A stretch of DNA of 64,000 nucleotides from Indiicoccus explosivorum (GCF_002167005.1 NZ_NHTN01000008.1:62001-126000); one strand, 5' to 3'; positions 16,757 to 26,618 are shown, counted from the first letter of the stretch. Translations and numbers: made by a program. The notes: generated by a model not told the origin, from the sequence alone.

Positions 16757-18790
16757 ATGGCCATGAAAGATTTAGGAGTACTAGGTGCCGTCATCATGAT
16801 TGTGGCGATGCTGATCATCCCGCTGCCTCCCTGGCTGCTGAGTTTTCTGATCATCATCAATATCGCCATATCCCTCATGATCCTTCTGACGGCGATGAAC
16901 ATGCAGGAAGCCCTTCAGTTCTCAATCTTTCCTTCCCTCCTTTTGCTTACCACCCTGTTCAGGCTCGGGCTGAATGTGTCGACAACCCGGGCGATTCTGA
17001 CAGAGGGGGAAGCCGGGGATGTCATCGAGACATTCGCTACGTTCGTCATCGGCGGCAATGTGCTTGTCGGTATTGTCGTTTTCATCATCCTCATTATCAT
17101 CCAGTTCATCGTGATCACCAAAGGGGCGGAGCGGGTATCTGAAGTCGCCGCCCGATTCACACTCGATGCAATGCCGGGGAAACAAATGAGCATCGATGCT
17201 GATTTGAATGCCGGTTCCCTGTCAGAACAGGATGCCCGGATCCGTCGGGAGAAAGTCAGTCAGGAAGCGGACTTTTACGGAGCGATGGATGGAGGCACGA
17301 AGTTCATCAAAGGAGATGCGATTGCCAGCATCATCATGGTGGCCATCAACCTGCTCGTCGGCATGATCATCGGTGTAGTCCAGATGGGCATGCCGTTTCC
17401 CGAGGCAGCCGAGCATTTCGCTCAGCTTACAATCGGGGATGGCATCGTCTCCCAGCTGCCCGCGCTTCTCATATCGACTGCAACAGGGATTGTGGTGACA
17501 CGCGCGACTTCTGAAGGGAATCTCGGATCCGATATTACAGGGCAGCTTTTTGCTCATCCGAAACTTCTGTATGTAGCTGCAGGAACCATCTTCCTGCTCG
17601 GTCTCGCCACGCCGATATTCGACCTCCTGACAATTCCGGTCGCCGGGATGCTGGCCGGCTCCGCCTTCTTCATGCAGCGGAAAGCGGCTGAAGAACCGGC
17701 CCATCTTCCTGATCAGGACGAAGAAGAGCTGGCAAGCGAATTGAAAAGCCCGGAAAATGTAGTGAACCTGCTCAGTATCGACCCGATTGAGTTCGAGTTC
17801 GGCTATGGACTGATTCCGCTCGTGGATGCCGGACAAGGGGGCGATCTGCTCGACCGGGTTGTAATGATCCGGAGGCAGCTTGCGATCGAACTGGGTCTTG
17901 TCATTCCCATAGTACGGATCCGGGACAATATCCAGCTGCAGCCGAACGAGTACCGGCTGAAGATAAAAGGAAATGAAATGGCGCGGGGTGAACTTCTTCT
18001 GGACCATTACTTGGCGATGAGCCCCGGGGAAGACGATTCCATTGAAGGGATCGATACAACCGAGCCGTCCTTCGGGCTTCCGGCGAAATGGATTACGGAA
18101 CGTGTCAAGGAAGATGCGGAAATGCTCGGCTATACAGTCGTAGACCCGCCAAGTGTTGTATCCACCCACATTACGGAACTGATCCGGAATAATGCCCATG
18201 AGCTCTTGGGGCGCCAGGAGACGAAGCAGCTTGCGGATCACTTGAAGGAATCCTACCCGATTCTGGTGGAAGAAGTGACACCTTCTCCGCTTTCGATCGG
18301 GGAAGTCCAAAAAGTGCTGGCGAAGCTTCTCCGGGAGCATGTTTCCATCCGGAACTTGCCGGTTATTTTTGAAACATTGGCGGATTTCGGCAAAATGACT
18401 TCCGATCCGGACTTACTGGCTGAATATGTCCGTCAGGCGCTCGCCCGGCAGCTCACTGCCCAATATGCAGGAGACCGGCGGGTTCTCCACGTGCTGACTG
18501 TGTCGGGAAAAGTGGAAAAATTGATCGCGGACAGTATCCAGCAGACCGACCATGGCAATTACCTGGCGATCGACCCGGCAGATTCACAAGCTATCCTGGA
18601 ATCCGTGGCGCGGGAAGCGGAAAGGCTGTCGCTGACCGAACAGTCACCTGTCATTCTTTGCTCGCCGGCCGTCCGGATGTATATCCGCCAGATGACAGAG
18701 CGGTATTTCCCTCATGTGCCTGTCCTTTCTTACAATGAATTGGAAGCATCCATTGAAATCCAAAGCGCTGGAGTGGTGACGACAGAATGA
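16757..18790 (+). CDS. flhA: Flagellar export gate protein FlhA
   Basis: Large gate protein (677 residues): eight N-terminal membrane helices to about residue 310, a linker, and a C-terminal cytoplasmic domain that forms a nonameric ring docking chaperone-substrate complexes. The FHIPEP-family signature RLGLNVSTTRAIL is near residues 68-80. The start ATG 16757 has GGAGGA just upstream. It overlaps flhF by 4 bases. Confidence 0.97.
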   Translation: MAMKDLGVLGAVIMIVAMLIIPLPPWLLSFLIIINIAISLMILLTAMNMQEALQFSIFPSLLLLTTLFRLGLNVSTTRAILTEGEAGDVIETFATFVIGGNVLVGIVVFIILIIIQFIVITKGAERVSEVAARFTLDAMPGKQMSIDADLNAGSLSEQDARIRREKVSQEADFYGAMDGGTKFIKGDAIASIIMVAINLLVGMIIGVVQMGMPFPEAAEHFAQLTIGDGIVSQLPALLISTATGIVVTRATSEGNLGSDITGQLFAHPKLLYVAAGTIFLLGLATPIFDLLTIPVAGMLAGSAFFMQRKAAEEPAHLPDQDEEELASELKSPENVVNLLSIDPIEFEFGYGLIPLVDAGQGGDLLDRVVMIRRQLAIELGLVIPIVRIRDNIQLQPNEYRLKIKGNEMARGELLLDHYLAMSPGEDDSIEGIDTTEPSFGLPAKWITERVKEDAEMLGYTVVDPPSVVSTHITELIRNNAHELLGRQETKQLADHLKESYPILVEEVTPSPLSIGEVQKVLAKLLREHVSIRNLPVIFETLADFGKMTSDPDLLAEYVRQALARQLTAQYAGDRRVLHVLTVSGKVEKLIADSIQQTDHGNYLAIDPADSQAILESVAREAERLSLTEQSPVILCSPAVRMYIRQMTERYFPHVPVLSYNELEASIEIQSAGVVTTE

Positions 18791-19797
18791 AAATGAAAAC
18801 GTTCATAGGACCGACCGTCACGGATGTCATGCGGTCGGTGAAGAAAGAACTCGGGGAAGAAGCGGTGATCCTCTCTTCCCGTGCTGTGTACACCGGCGGA
18901 TTTCTCGGCCTTTTCAGGAAAAGACAAATTGAGGTCTCAGCCGGGATCGGTCTCCCCGAAAAAAAACAGGCTGTTCCTTCAGATGGACTTCAGCAGGAAA
19001 TCCGGGAACTGAAGGCGATGGTCAAAGAGCTTCGGAACGTTCCAAGCTCTGCGGTTTCTTTCGGCAGGCGTCTTGGATTTCCGGAAGAAGTGCTGGCCGG
19101 TTTCAGCCATGAACAGGAAAACGGAGCCGAACAGCAGCTGCAGATGGAGGATTTTATCAGAAAGAAACTGGACAGGCTGCCTATGGGGGACAGGAACAAA
19201 GGTAAAAAATTCATGGTTTTATTCGGTCCGACCGGTGTCGGGAAAACGACGACCATCGCCAAACTGGCTGCGAAGGCTGTGCTTGAAGATAAAAAAAGGG
19301 TCGGTTTCATAACTGCGGATACCTACCGGATCGCTGCAATCGAGCAGCTGAAGACATATGCAGCCCTGCTGCAGGCGCCGATAGAAGTCGTGTACAGCAC
19401 GGAGGAATTCAAGCGGACTGCCGAACAGATGAAGGACCTGGATGTGGTGTTCGTCGACACAGCCGGCCGCAGCTTCAAGGAAGACCATCATATTGAAGAA
19501 CTCCAGAATTTCGTCCTTGCTTCTGAAGATATCGGGGCTTACCTCGTCGTTTCGGCGGGGGCTAAAGAACAGGATGTCCAGCGGCTGATCCGGAATTTCA
19601 GCGGGTTCGGACTTCAACAGCTCATTTTGACAAAAGTGGATGAAACGGAATCGACCGTCCCGGTTATCGGCTCGCTGCTGGAATCCGGACTGGGAGTCGC
19701 TTACCTGACCAATGGGCAGGAAGTGCCGGAAGATATCCAGGAAGCGTCTGCCGGGCATATCGCCGATTTGCTGTTCAAGGAGCATGCATATGGCTGA
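18787..19797 (+). CDS. flhF: Flagellar SRP-like GTPase FlhF
   Basis: GTPase of the SRP/FtsY class (336 residues) that positions flagella. It has a short basic N-terminal B domain and the GTPase core with the P-loop GPTGVGKTTT near residues 147-156, then D-T-A-G-R and T-K-V-D-E nucleotide-specificity motifs. It is paired with flhG, overlapping by 8 bases, as usual; FlhG stimulates FlhF dimer turnover. Confidence 0.96.
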   Translation: MKMKTFIGPTVTDVMRSVKKELGEEAVILSSRAVYTGGFLGLFRKRQIEVSAGIGLPEKKQAVPSDGLQQEIRELKAMVKELRNVPSSAVSFGRRLGFPEEVLAGFSHEQENGAEQQLQMEDFIRKKLDRLPMGDRNKGKKFMVLFGPTGVGKTTTIAKLAAKAVLEDKKRVGFITADTYRIAAIEQLKTYAALLQAPIEVVYSTEEFKRTAEQMKDLDVVFVDTAGRSFKEDHHIEELQNFVLASEDIGAYLVVSAGAKEQDVQRLIRNFSGFGLQQLILTKVDETESTVPVIGSLLESGLGVAYLTNGQEVPEDIQEASAGHIADLLFKEHAYG

Positions 19798-20653
19798 TCA
19801 GGCTTCGGCTCTAAGGCATTTGCTGGAACAAAGGGAAAGCCGGTGCCGGTCAGTTGCAGTGGTCAGCGGAAAAGGCGGTGTAGGAAAAAGCAGTTTCACT
19901 GTCAGTTTTGCTGTCTCGCTCGCCAAGCAAGGACAGCGTGTGCTTGTCATCGACTTGGATATCGGAATGGGGAATGTGCAGATTCTCGCAGGAAGCCATA
20001 CGGCGACCGGTATAAAGCAGTATTTGGATGGAGAGGCGGCGCTGAAAGAAACAATCATGGCAGGTCCGGCCGGAATTTCATATATTGCAGGCGGATCCGG
20101 ACTCGAACGGATCATGGAATGGGATATAAAGGCTTTTCAGCGGCTGCTGGAAGCTTTCGAGGAATTCCAGCATACATACAGCGTCATCCTGTTCGATATG
20201 GGTGCCGGTGCTGCAGCGGATACGCTCGAAGTTTTGATGAGCGCGGAAGAAGTTTTCGTTGTGACCGTCCCTGAACCGACTGCCGTCATGGATGCTTATT
20301 CCATGATGAAATTCATCAGTCTGAAAGGGTTCGGCGGAAAAATCTCGCTGATCTGTAACCGATCGGAAACGGACGGGGAAGGGAAGCTGACTGTCGATCG
20401 GCTGACGGCTGCTATGAAAAAATTCATGGGTGTCGACATCGGGCTGCTTGGCATTATTCCGGAAGATGCTTCGGTAAAAAAAGCAGTGAAACTGCAGCAG
20501 CCGCTCGTGCTGGCTTATCCGCAGTCGGAGGCGGCCAAGGCAATCAGCCGGATGGCCGGCACATTCATGACGGGTCAATCTGCGGCGGCGCCGGCGACTG
20601 TCGCAGAAAAACTTAAAACTCTGTTCAGGATAGGACGTGTCAGGCTGTCATGA
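19790..20653 (+). CDS. flhG: Flagellar number regulator FlhG (MinD/ParA ATPase)
   Basis: ParA/MinD-type ATPase (287 residues) with the deviant Walker A K-G-G-V-G-K-S near residues 28-34 and V-I-D-L-D-I-G. It activates FlhF and controls flagellar pattern. The basic/glutamine-bearing N-terminus (A-L-R-H-L-L-E-Q-R) resembles the FlhF-activating helix. Start ATG 19790 is chosen because AAGGAG (19777-19782) lies 7 bases before it; ATG 19784 is two codons earlier. Confidence 0.95.
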   Translation: MADQASALRHLLEQRESRCRSVAVVSGKGGVGKSSFTVSFAVSLAKQGQRVLVIDLDIGMGNVQILAGSHTATGIKQYLDGEAALKETIMAGPAGISYIAGGSGLERIMEWDIKAFQRLLEAFEEFQHTYSVILFDMGAGAAADTLEVLMSAEEVFVVTVPEPTAVMDAYSMMKFISLKGFGGKISLICNRSETDGEGKLTVDRLTAAMKKFMGVDIGLLGIIPEDASVKKAVKLQQPLVLAYPQSEAAKAISRMAGTFMTGQSAAAPATVAEKLKTLFRIGRVRLS

Positions 20654-21705
20654 GAAAAAAACAACTCCTTATCGTCGACGACTCCGCATTCATGCGCAAA
20701 CTTATCACCGATTTCTTCACTGGACATCCTGAAATCGAAGTGGCGGGAACGGCGAAAAATGGCAGGGAAGCTATCCGGAAAACGACGGAGATCCAGCCGG
20801 ATATCATCACCATGGACGTGGAAATGCCAGTGATGGACGGTGTGCAGGCGGTCAGGGAAATCATGGCGTCATGCCCGGTCCCGATCGTGATGCTTTCCAG
20901 TACCACGACCGCGGGGGCTGAACAGACAGTCGCGGCCATGGAAGCGGGAGCAGCCGATTTTGTCGCAAAGCCCGGCGGAAGTATCTCACTGGACCTTCAT
21001 CTCATCCGGGACGAGCTGGCCCAGAAGCTGCTGCTGGCAAGCCGGATCAGTTTGAAGAAAGAACGCTATCGTTCGGTGAGGAAACCGGCTTCGTTACGGA
21101 CTGGGGATCGGAACCGGACAGGACTGATCCTGATCGGAGCGTCAACAGGCGGACCGCGCGCACTTCAGGAAGTGATCAGCCATTTGCCCGCTGATCTTCC
21201 GTATCCGGTCTGTGTCGTTCAGCACATGCCCCCGAAATTCACGAAGTCGCTTGCGGAGCGGCTGAACAGTCTCAGCGGACTGACTGTGAAAGAGGCGGAA
21301 AATGGCGAATTGATCAAAAGGGGCTGCGTCTACATCGCTCCGGGAGGTACGCAAATGCGGATCTTCCGGTCTGCAGCCGACTGTGTTTTGAGCGTGGCGG
21401 AAGAACCGGCGATTCCGGGAGTCCTGCGGCCATCTGTGGATGTGCTTTTCGAGAGTGTGGCTGAAACCGCGGAATCACCGGTCACCGCAGTCATTTTGAC
21501 GGGCATGGGCGCGGACGGAACGGAAGGGCTGGGTAAACTCAAAAATACCGGAGCGGACGTCCATGTGATTGCAGAAGCAGAAGAGACATGCATCGTCTAC
21601 GGTATGCCTAAAGCAGCAGCGGAGTCCGGCAGAGTGGATGAAGTCGTCCCTCTCGAAGAAATTGCACATGCAATCGTAAATTCACTGATCAAGAGAGGGG
21701 CGTAA
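20650..21705 (+). CDS. cheB: Chemoreceptor methylesterase CheB
   Basis: Response regulator and methylesterase (351 residues) that removes methyl groups from chemoreceptors during adaptation. The receiver has D10-D11 and phosphoacceptor D56. The C-terminal esterase has the catalytic set S165 (GASTGG), H192 (QHMPP) and D289 (GMGADG). Overlaps flhG by 4 bases. Confidence 0.97.
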   Translation: MRKKQLLIVDDSAFMRKLITDFFTGHPEIEVAGTAKNGREAIRKTTEIQPDIITMDVEMPVMDGVQAVREIMASCPVPIVMLSSTTTAGAEQTVAAMEAGAADFVAKPGGSISLDLHLIRDELAQKLLLASRISLKKERYRSVRKPASLRTGDRNRTGLILIGASTGGPRALQEVISHLPADLPYPVCVVQHMPPKFTKSLAERLNSLSGLTVKEAENGELIKRGCVYIAPGGTQMRIFRSAADCVLSVAEEPAIPGVLRPSVDVLFESVAETAESPVTAVILTGMGADGTEGLGKLKNTGADVHVIAEAEETCIVYGMPKAAAESGRVDEVVPLEEIAHAIVNSLIKRGA

Positions 21706-21707
21706 CG

Positions 21708-23699
21708 ATGGAAACGAGTCAATATTTGGAACTGTTCATTGAAGAAAGCCGGGAACATCTCCAGACATGTAATGAACAACTGCTGGAACTGGAAAAGCAA
21801 CCGGGAAATCTGTCAATCGTCAATGATATTTTCAGAGCGGCCCACACCATCAAAGGAATGTCCGCGACAATGGGATATTCAGACATTGCGGACTTAACCC
21901 ATAAAATGGAAAATGTGCTGGATGCGATCCGCAATGAAAAAGCGGGAGTCACGCCGGAAGTGCTGGATGTGGTGCTCACGGCCATCGATCAGCTTGAATC
22001 GATGACGGAAGATATCGCGGCCGGCGGGACGGGGACATTGGATGTCTCGGAGACCGTCCGTCAGCTGGCGAAAATCGAGGCTGGTGATCAGGCAAGTCCA
22101 TCCGCTGGCAGCAGCGGAGAATTCCGGTCGGCACTTGTTTACGATGAATATGAATTCATGGTGCTTGAACAGGCGGCAGCGGCGCAGATGTCGTCCTTCG
22201 AAATCACGGTGGAGCTGCAAGACGACTGTCAGCTGAAGGCGGCGCGGGCGTTCATGGTGTTCGAAGCGCTCAGCAGCCTGGGCGAAGTGATAAAGACCGA
22301 TCCCTCGACCGAAGAGCTCGAGGACGGGGAATTCGGCAATCGGTTCCAAGCCGTCCTTGTGACAAGCGGAAAAGCGGGTGAGGTCAAACAGGCGGTTCTC
22401 AGTGTGTCTGAAGTAAAAGACGCGGATATCCAAGCGGTCACTGCCGGACAAGTGAAAGGGCGGGCATCGGCCGAACCGAAAAAACAGTTGAAGAGCGGAA
22501 CTGGATCGACGGCGGACGAGCATTCGGACGAACAGCCCAGCCGCCAGAAAGTTTCAAATAAAACCATCCGGGTGAGCATTGACCGGCTCGACCACCTTAT
22601 GAACCTGTTTGAAGAACTGGTCATCGACAGGGGGCGTCTGCAGTCGCTTTCTCGGGATTTGAACAACCAGGCGCTGACCGAAACGGTCGAGCATATGTCC
22701 CGGATTTCCGGCGACCTCCAGTCGGTGATCCTCAACATGAGGATGGTTCCGGTCGATACGGTCTTTAACCGTTTTCCGAAAATGGTCCGGCAGCTTTCCC
22801 GCGATCTCGGTAAACAGATCCGGCTTGAAATCACAGGAGCGGAAACGGAACTTGATCGGACGGTCATCGACGAAATCGGTGATCCGCTTGTCCACTTGAT
22901 CCGGAATGCAATCGACCACGGGATTGAAACGCCGGAAATCCGGAACAGGAGCGGTAAACCGGAAGAAGGGATATTGAAACTCCGCGCCTATCACAGCGGA
23001 AATAATGTGTTCATTGAAATCGAAGATGACGGTGCGGGAATCAGCAAAGACCGTGTTCTGGACAAAGCCGTGGAAAACGGGGTGGTTACCCGTGATCAGG
23101 CCCAAAACCTCGAAGACCGGGAAGTGTACGAACTTATCATGGCTTCCGGGTTCTCTACCGCAGAGACCATCTCGGACATATCAGGGAGGGGTGTCGGTCT
23201 CGATGTGGTCAAAACGACAATCGAAGGACTTGGCGGCTCGATCACGATCGATTCCGAGGAAGGCACAGGATCCGTGTTTTCCGTCCGCCTCCCGCTGACG
23301 CTGTCCATCATTCCGGTGATGCTCGTCCGGCTCGGAAACGAAGTCTACGCCGTGCCGATTTCGTCGATTACAGAGACGATGCTGATTCAGGACGAAGACA
23401 TTCTGATGGTCCACGATCGTCAGATGATCGACTACCGGGGCAGGGTGATTCCGCTCATTTCGCTTCATCAAGTATTCGGGGCGCATGAATCGGAAAATCG
23501 GACGGCCCAGGCGGTCCTGATTGTCCAAAAAGGCAGCAAGGCGGCCGCGCTGTCAGTGGACTCATTCATCGGTCAGCAGGAAGTCGTCCTGAAACCCCTC
23601 GGCAACTATTTGACGGATGTCCATGCGATTTCAGGTGCAACCATTCTAGGGGACGGGAAAGTGGCGCTGATCGTGGACAGCGCATCACTTATTCAATGA
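21708..23699 (+). CDS. cheA: Chemotaxis histidine kinase CheA
   Basis: Sensor kinase (663 residues) that relays receptor signals to CheY and CheB. Domain order: Hpt with phosphoacceptor H46 (F-R-A-A-H-T-I-K-G), a P2-like docking domain about 135-245, dimerisation helices about 285-350, HATPase with N box R-N-A-I-D-H-G (near 399-405) and E-D-D-G-A-G-I (near 438), and a C-terminal CheW-like domain about 535-660. It precedes cheW. Confidence 0.97.
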   Translation: METSQYLELFIEESREHLQTCNEQLLELEKQPGNLSIVNDIFRAAHTIKGMSATMGYSDIADLTHKMENVLDAIRNEKAGVTPEVLDVVLTAIDQLESMTEDIAAGGTGTLDVSETVRQLAKIEAGDQASPSAGSSGEFRSALVYDEYEFMVLEQAAAAQMSSFEITVELQDDCQLKAARAFMVFEALSSLGEVIKTDPSTEELEDGEFGNRFQAVLVTSGKAGEVKQAVLSVSEVKDADIQAVTAGQVKGRASAEPKKQLKSGTGSTADEHSDEQPSRQKVSNKTIRVSIDRLDHLMNLFEELVIDRGRLQSLSRDLNNQALTETVEHMSRISGDLQSVILNMRMVPVDTVFNRFPKMVRQLSRDLGKQIRLEITGAETELDRTVIDEIGDPLVHLIRNAIDHGIETPEIRNRSGKPEEGILKLRAYHSGNNVFIEIEDDGAGISKDRVLDKAVENGVVTRDQAQNLEDREVYELIMASGFSTAETISDISGRGVGLDVVKTTIEGLGGSITIDSEEGTGSVFSVRLPLTLSIIPVMLVRLGNEVYAVPISSITETMLIQDEDILMVHDRQMIDYRGRVIPLISLHQVFGAHESENRTAQAVLIVQKGSKAAALSVDSFIGQQEVVLKPLGNYLTDVHAISGATILGDGKVALIVDSASLIQ

Positions 23700-23715
23700 A
23701 ACCGGAGGAAGAGCG

Positions 23716-24150
23716 ATGACAACAGATACCATGCAGAAAATGATCATTTTTGAAGTGGCCGGCCAGGATTATGCACTGCCGCTCACAGCGGTGAAATCCA
23801 TTGAACGGTCGCTTCTCGTTACGAGAGTGCCCAACACCGGGCCTTTCGTAAAAGGTGTCGCCAGCCTGCGGGGCATTATGACGCCGGTCCTTGATATGCG
23901 GGCGCTTCTTGGAAAACCGGAAGCGGAAACAGAAGGGGAACAGCGGATTTTGATTGTTGCTTCCGGCGATGTCTATGCCGGTCTCTTGACCGATTCCGCC
24001 AATGAACTGCTTGAAATCGACCGGGACAGCATTCAGCTTCAGGATAGCGGCATCGCCGGCAGCTTCATGCGGGGCGTCGTCCAGGAGGGAAAGCGGATCA
24101 TCCGCCTGCTCGATCATGATGAAGTGCTCGCGTACAGAGGAACCCGATAA
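23716..24150 (+). CDS. cheW: Chemotaxis coupling protein CheW
   Basis: Adaptor (144 residues, one CheW domain) that links chemoreceptors to the CheA P5 domain. Visible family elements are F-E-V-A-G-Q-D-Y-A-L-P near the N-terminus and V-A-S-L-R-G-I-M-T-P-V-L-D in the middle. It shares one base with cheC. The context with cheA, cheC and cheD is the standard Bacillales adaptation module. Confidence 0.96.
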   Translation: MTTDTMQKMIIFEVAGQDYALPLTAVKSIERSLLVTRVPNTGPFVKGVASLRGIMTPVLDMRALLGKPEAETEGEQRILIVASGDVYAGLLTDSANELLEIDRDSIQLQDSGIAGSFMRGVVQEGKRIIRLLDHDEVLAYRGTR

Positions 24151-24782
24151 TGGAATCGAAACAAAAATTGCCCCCGATCCAGCTTGATGCGCTGAAGGAA
24201 GCGGGAAATATAGGGGCGGCTCATGCTGCGACGGCACTGTCTGCACTGTTAGGAAAAAAAGTGCTTCTTCACGTGCCGGGAGTCAGCACCGTCAGCCTGA
24301 ATGACATATCAGAGCTGGCAGGCGGGCCGGAACAGCCCGTAGCAGCCATTTGCCTCCGGGTGGACGGGGAAGTGAAAGGCATGATGTTCTTCATTCTGTC
24401 GGTCGGCAGAGCCAACCGGTTCATCAGGCAGCTGACAGGGGATGACACGGTCGATTTCAGCAGCCCGCCGGCCAGTGAACTCGCCATTTCGGCTTTCAAT
24501 GAACTCGGCAACATTCTGGCCGGTTCTTATCTCTCCGCTCTTTCGGATTTCACATCCCTGAGACTGCACCCTTCAGTCCCGGCTGCCGCCGTTGATATGG
24601 CCGGCGCCATTGTCAGTTCCGCGCTGGCGGAAGCTTCGGTGACTGCGGACGAAGTGATTGTCATCGATACAGTGATCAGTGAAGAAAATGCTGAACTCGA
24701 AGAAGTGAAGGGACATATGTTTCTTCTCCCGGACGCCTCATCACGTCAAGTGCTGCTGGAAGCTCTCGGTGTGGGAACATGA
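24150..24782 (+). CDS. cheC: CheY-P phosphatase CheC
   Basis: Phosphatase (210 residues) that dephosphorylates CheY-P and binds CheD. Both E-x-x-N active-site helices are present (E-A-G-N-I-G-A-A-H near residues 16-24 and E-L-G-N-I-L-A-G near 117-124). CheC and CheD are encoded with a 4-base overlap, which fits their stoichiometric interaction. Confidence 0.96.
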   Translation: MESKQKLPPIQLDALKEAGNIGAAHAATALSALLGKKVLLHVPGVSTVSLNDISELAGGPEQPVAAICLRVDGEVKGMMFFILSVGRANRFIRQLTGDDTVDFSSPPASELAISAFNELGNILAGSYLSALSDFTSLRLHPSVPAAAVDMAGAIVSSALAEASVTADEVIVIDTVISEENAELEEVKGHMFLLPDASSRQVLLEALGVGT

Positions 24783-25273
24783 TGGCGGCTGCAAAAATCG
24801 TCAAAGTCGGCATCGCCGAAATGGACATCGCGAAAGTCCCGGCTACGATCCGTACTGCCGGTCTGGGCTCGTGTGTAGGCGTCGTTTTGTATGATCTCGA
24901 GAGAGGCGTGGCGGGGCTCGTCCATGTCATGCTTCCGGATTCGGGCATCCGGTCTCCGGAAGGGAAACTGAACGAAGCGAAATTCGCTGATCTGGCGATC
25001 GGTGCAATGGCTGAAAGGCTGAAGAAAGAAGGCGCTCTCCGGCTGAAAGCGAAAATTGCGGGCGGCGCACAGATGTTCCAGCTGTCGGGGGCCGCCGATA
25101 CGATGAGGATCGGACCGAGGAATGTTGAAGCGGTGAAACAGCAGCTGGCGGTCCGCCGCATCCAGTTGCTTGCTGAAGATACAGGCGGGAACAGCGGCAG
25201 GACCATCGAATTCGATCCGAAGACCGGCCAGCTGAGTATCCGTACGGTGAATGCGGCAATCAAACTGATTTAA
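24779..25273 (+). CDS. cheD: Chemoreceptor glutamine deamidase CheD
   Basis: Deamidase (164 residues) that converts receptor glutamines to glutamate and is sequestered by CheC. The catalytic Cys lies in T-A-G-L-G-S-C-V-G, with the preceding Thr, and the catalytic His in G-L-V-H-V-M-L-P, the CheD triad. It overlaps cheC by 4 bases; ATG 24782 is an alternative start. An 87-base gap separates it from sigD. Confidence 0.96.
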   Translation: MMAAAKIVKVGIAEMDIAKVPATIRTAGLGSCVGVVLYDLERGVAGLVHVMLPDSGIRSPEGKLNEAKFADLAIGAMAERLKKEGALRLKAKIAGGAQMFQLSGAADTMRIGPRNVEAVKQQLAVRRIQLLAEDTGGNSGRTIEFDPKTGQLSIRTVNAAIKLI

Positions 25274-25360
25274 CTCCTGCCGGTGAACATTTCATTCGCC
25301 GAGCGGAACCGGAATTGCTTTTTAGATTCAGTAAATCTCACAGAATAGGAGTGGCGGACG

Positions 25361-26116
25361 ATGAATGCGAAAATGGACGAACAGCAGTACTGGAAAAAGT
25401 GGCAGACGAACCGTGATCCGGAAGCGGGGGATGTGCTGATCCAAAAATACAAGCCGCTCGTTTCATATCATGCGCAGCGCATCGGTTCAGGGCTGCCGAA
25501 AAGTGTTTCGAAGGACGATCTGTTCAGTCTCGGAATGATGGGGCTTTTTGATGCGCTGAATAAATTCGATCCGTCACGTGAACTGAAGTTCGATACATAC
25601 GCGTCCTTCCGCGTGCGCGGAGCGATCATGGATGGGCTGCGGCGGGAGGACTGGCTTCCGCGGTCATCCAGGGACAGGGCGAAAAAGCTGGAAGCCTCGA
25701 TTGAGGAACTTGAACAGAAACTGATGCGGCACGCCACCCCTGAAGAAGTGGCGGCATACGCCGAGATTTCCGTAGCAGAAGTCCATACGGCCATTCAGGA
25801 AAACTTCTTTTCGAACGTCCTGTCTACGGACGACCGGAAAGACGATGATGAAGACAAAAGCTATGCAGTCCGGGATACGGCATCGCAGACACCTGAAGAA
25901 CGGATCATGAAGGATGAGCTGATCGCAGAACTGTCCGGGCAGATCAAGACGCTGACGGAAAAAGAACAGCTGGTCCTCAGTCTGTTCTACACGGAAGACC
26001 TGACGCTGACCGAGATCGGTGAAATTCTTGGTCTTTCGACTTCCCGGATCTCCCAGATCCATTCCAAGGCGCTGTTCAAGCTGCGCAAGCAGCTGTCAGC
26101 GATCGATAAGGTGTAG
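25361..26116 (+). CDS. sigD: Flagellar and motility sigma factor SigD
   Basis: Alternative sigma factor (251 residues, FliA class) directing late flagellar, chemotaxis and autolysin genes. Region 2 (D-L-F-S-L-G-M-M-G-L-F-D-A-L) and the region 4 helix-turn-helix (L-T-E-I-G-E-I-L-G-L-S-T-S-R-I-S-Q-I) are clear. AGGAGTGG (25347-25354) precedes ATG 25361. The 87 bases before it hold no convincing promoter, so it is probably read from the long operon, as its distal position implies. Confidence 0.97.
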   Translation: MNAKMDEQQYWKKWQTNRDPEAGDVLIQKYKPLVSYHAQRIGSGLPKSVSKDDLFSLGMMGLFDALNKFDPSRELKFDTYASFRVRGAIMDGLRREDWLPRSSRDRAKKLEASIEELEQKLMRHATPEEVAAYAEISVAEVHTAIQENFFSNVLSTDDRKDDDEDKSYAVRDTASQTPEERIMKDELIAELSGQIKTLTEKEQLVLSLFYTEDLTLTEIGEILGLSTSRISQIHSKALFKLRKQLSAIDKV

Positions 26117-26121
26117 CGGAG

Positions 26122-26505
26122 ATGCTGATCGCAGTCATCATTTTATTTTCGATGCAGGCGCTGAGTTTTTATCTGATCGTCCTTCTTTTATTGAAAAACA
26201 GCCGGATAAAAGAACTCGAACAGCGGCAGGAACAGATTGTCGAGGAAATGGAGTACTCCCTGACCGCCTACCTGATTGAGATAAAAGAGGAAAACGACCG
26301 GTTATTGGACCGCCTGGAAACAGGTAAGCAGGAAGCACAGCAGTCACCTGTTCCGGCAGAGTCTGCTGAACCGGAAAAGCCGGCGGCACGGACGGAAGCG
26401 GAAGCGCTTTATCTCCGAGGCTTCACGATTGAAGAAATCGCCCGGCAGCTGGGAACAGGGAAGACGGAAGTGGAACTCCTCCTGAAGTTCCGGGACAAGC
26501 AATAG
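26122..26505 (+). CDS. swrB: Swarming motility protein SwrB (YlxL)
   Basis: Small membrane protein (127 residues): an N-terminal helix at about 2-25, a charged coiled coil at 30-70, a Pro/Glu-rich linker and a C-terminal helix-turn-helix-like motif (L-R-G-F-T-I-E-E-I-A-R-Q-L-G). In B. subtilis SwrB promotes maturation of the basal body before hook export. It is the last gene of the fla/che operon, followed by a terminator. Confidence 0.9.
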   Translation: MLIAVIILFSMQALSFYLIVLLLLKNSRIKELEQRQEQIVEEMEYSLTAYLIEIKEENDRLLDRLETGKQEAQQSPVPAESAEPEKPAARTEAEALYLRGFTIEEIARQLGTGKTEVELLLKFRDKQ

Positions 26506-26518
26506 AAGAAGCGGACAG

Positions 26519-26541
26519 GCACATTGGAGAATGTGCTTTTT
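26519..26541 (+). terminator. fla/che operon terminator
   Basis: GCACATT (26519-26525), GGAG loop, AATGTGC (26530-26536), then TTTTT. The 7-bp stem and T-tract lie 13 bases after the swrB stop and before the rpsB promoter, so they close the motility operon. Confidence 0.82.
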
Positions 26542-26567
26542 CCATTGTCTGTAACGATAGGAATTAC

Positions 26568-26596
26568 TTGCGGCTGACCTGACTGTATGCTATACT
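26568..26596 (+). promoter_or_regulatory. rpsB promoter (sigma-A, extended -10)
   Basis: TTGCGG (-35, 26568-26573), a 17-base spacer and TATACT (-10, 26591-26596), with TGC just before the -10. The match and placement after the terminator make this the likely start of the rpsB transcript, giving a leader of about 110 bases. Confidence 0.75.
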
Positions 26597-26618
26597 TTCA
26601 AACGGTGTTAAATACACA

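Noticed and set aside
17222-18340. Minus-strand open frame opposite flhA (372 codons)
   Set aside because: Same reasoning: flhA is conserved end to end, and the antisense product shows no family features.
25274-25360. Separate promoter for sigD
   Set aside because: TTGCTT at 25315-25320 has no -10 at a workable distance; the gap shows only a 5-bp stem and the ribosome site.
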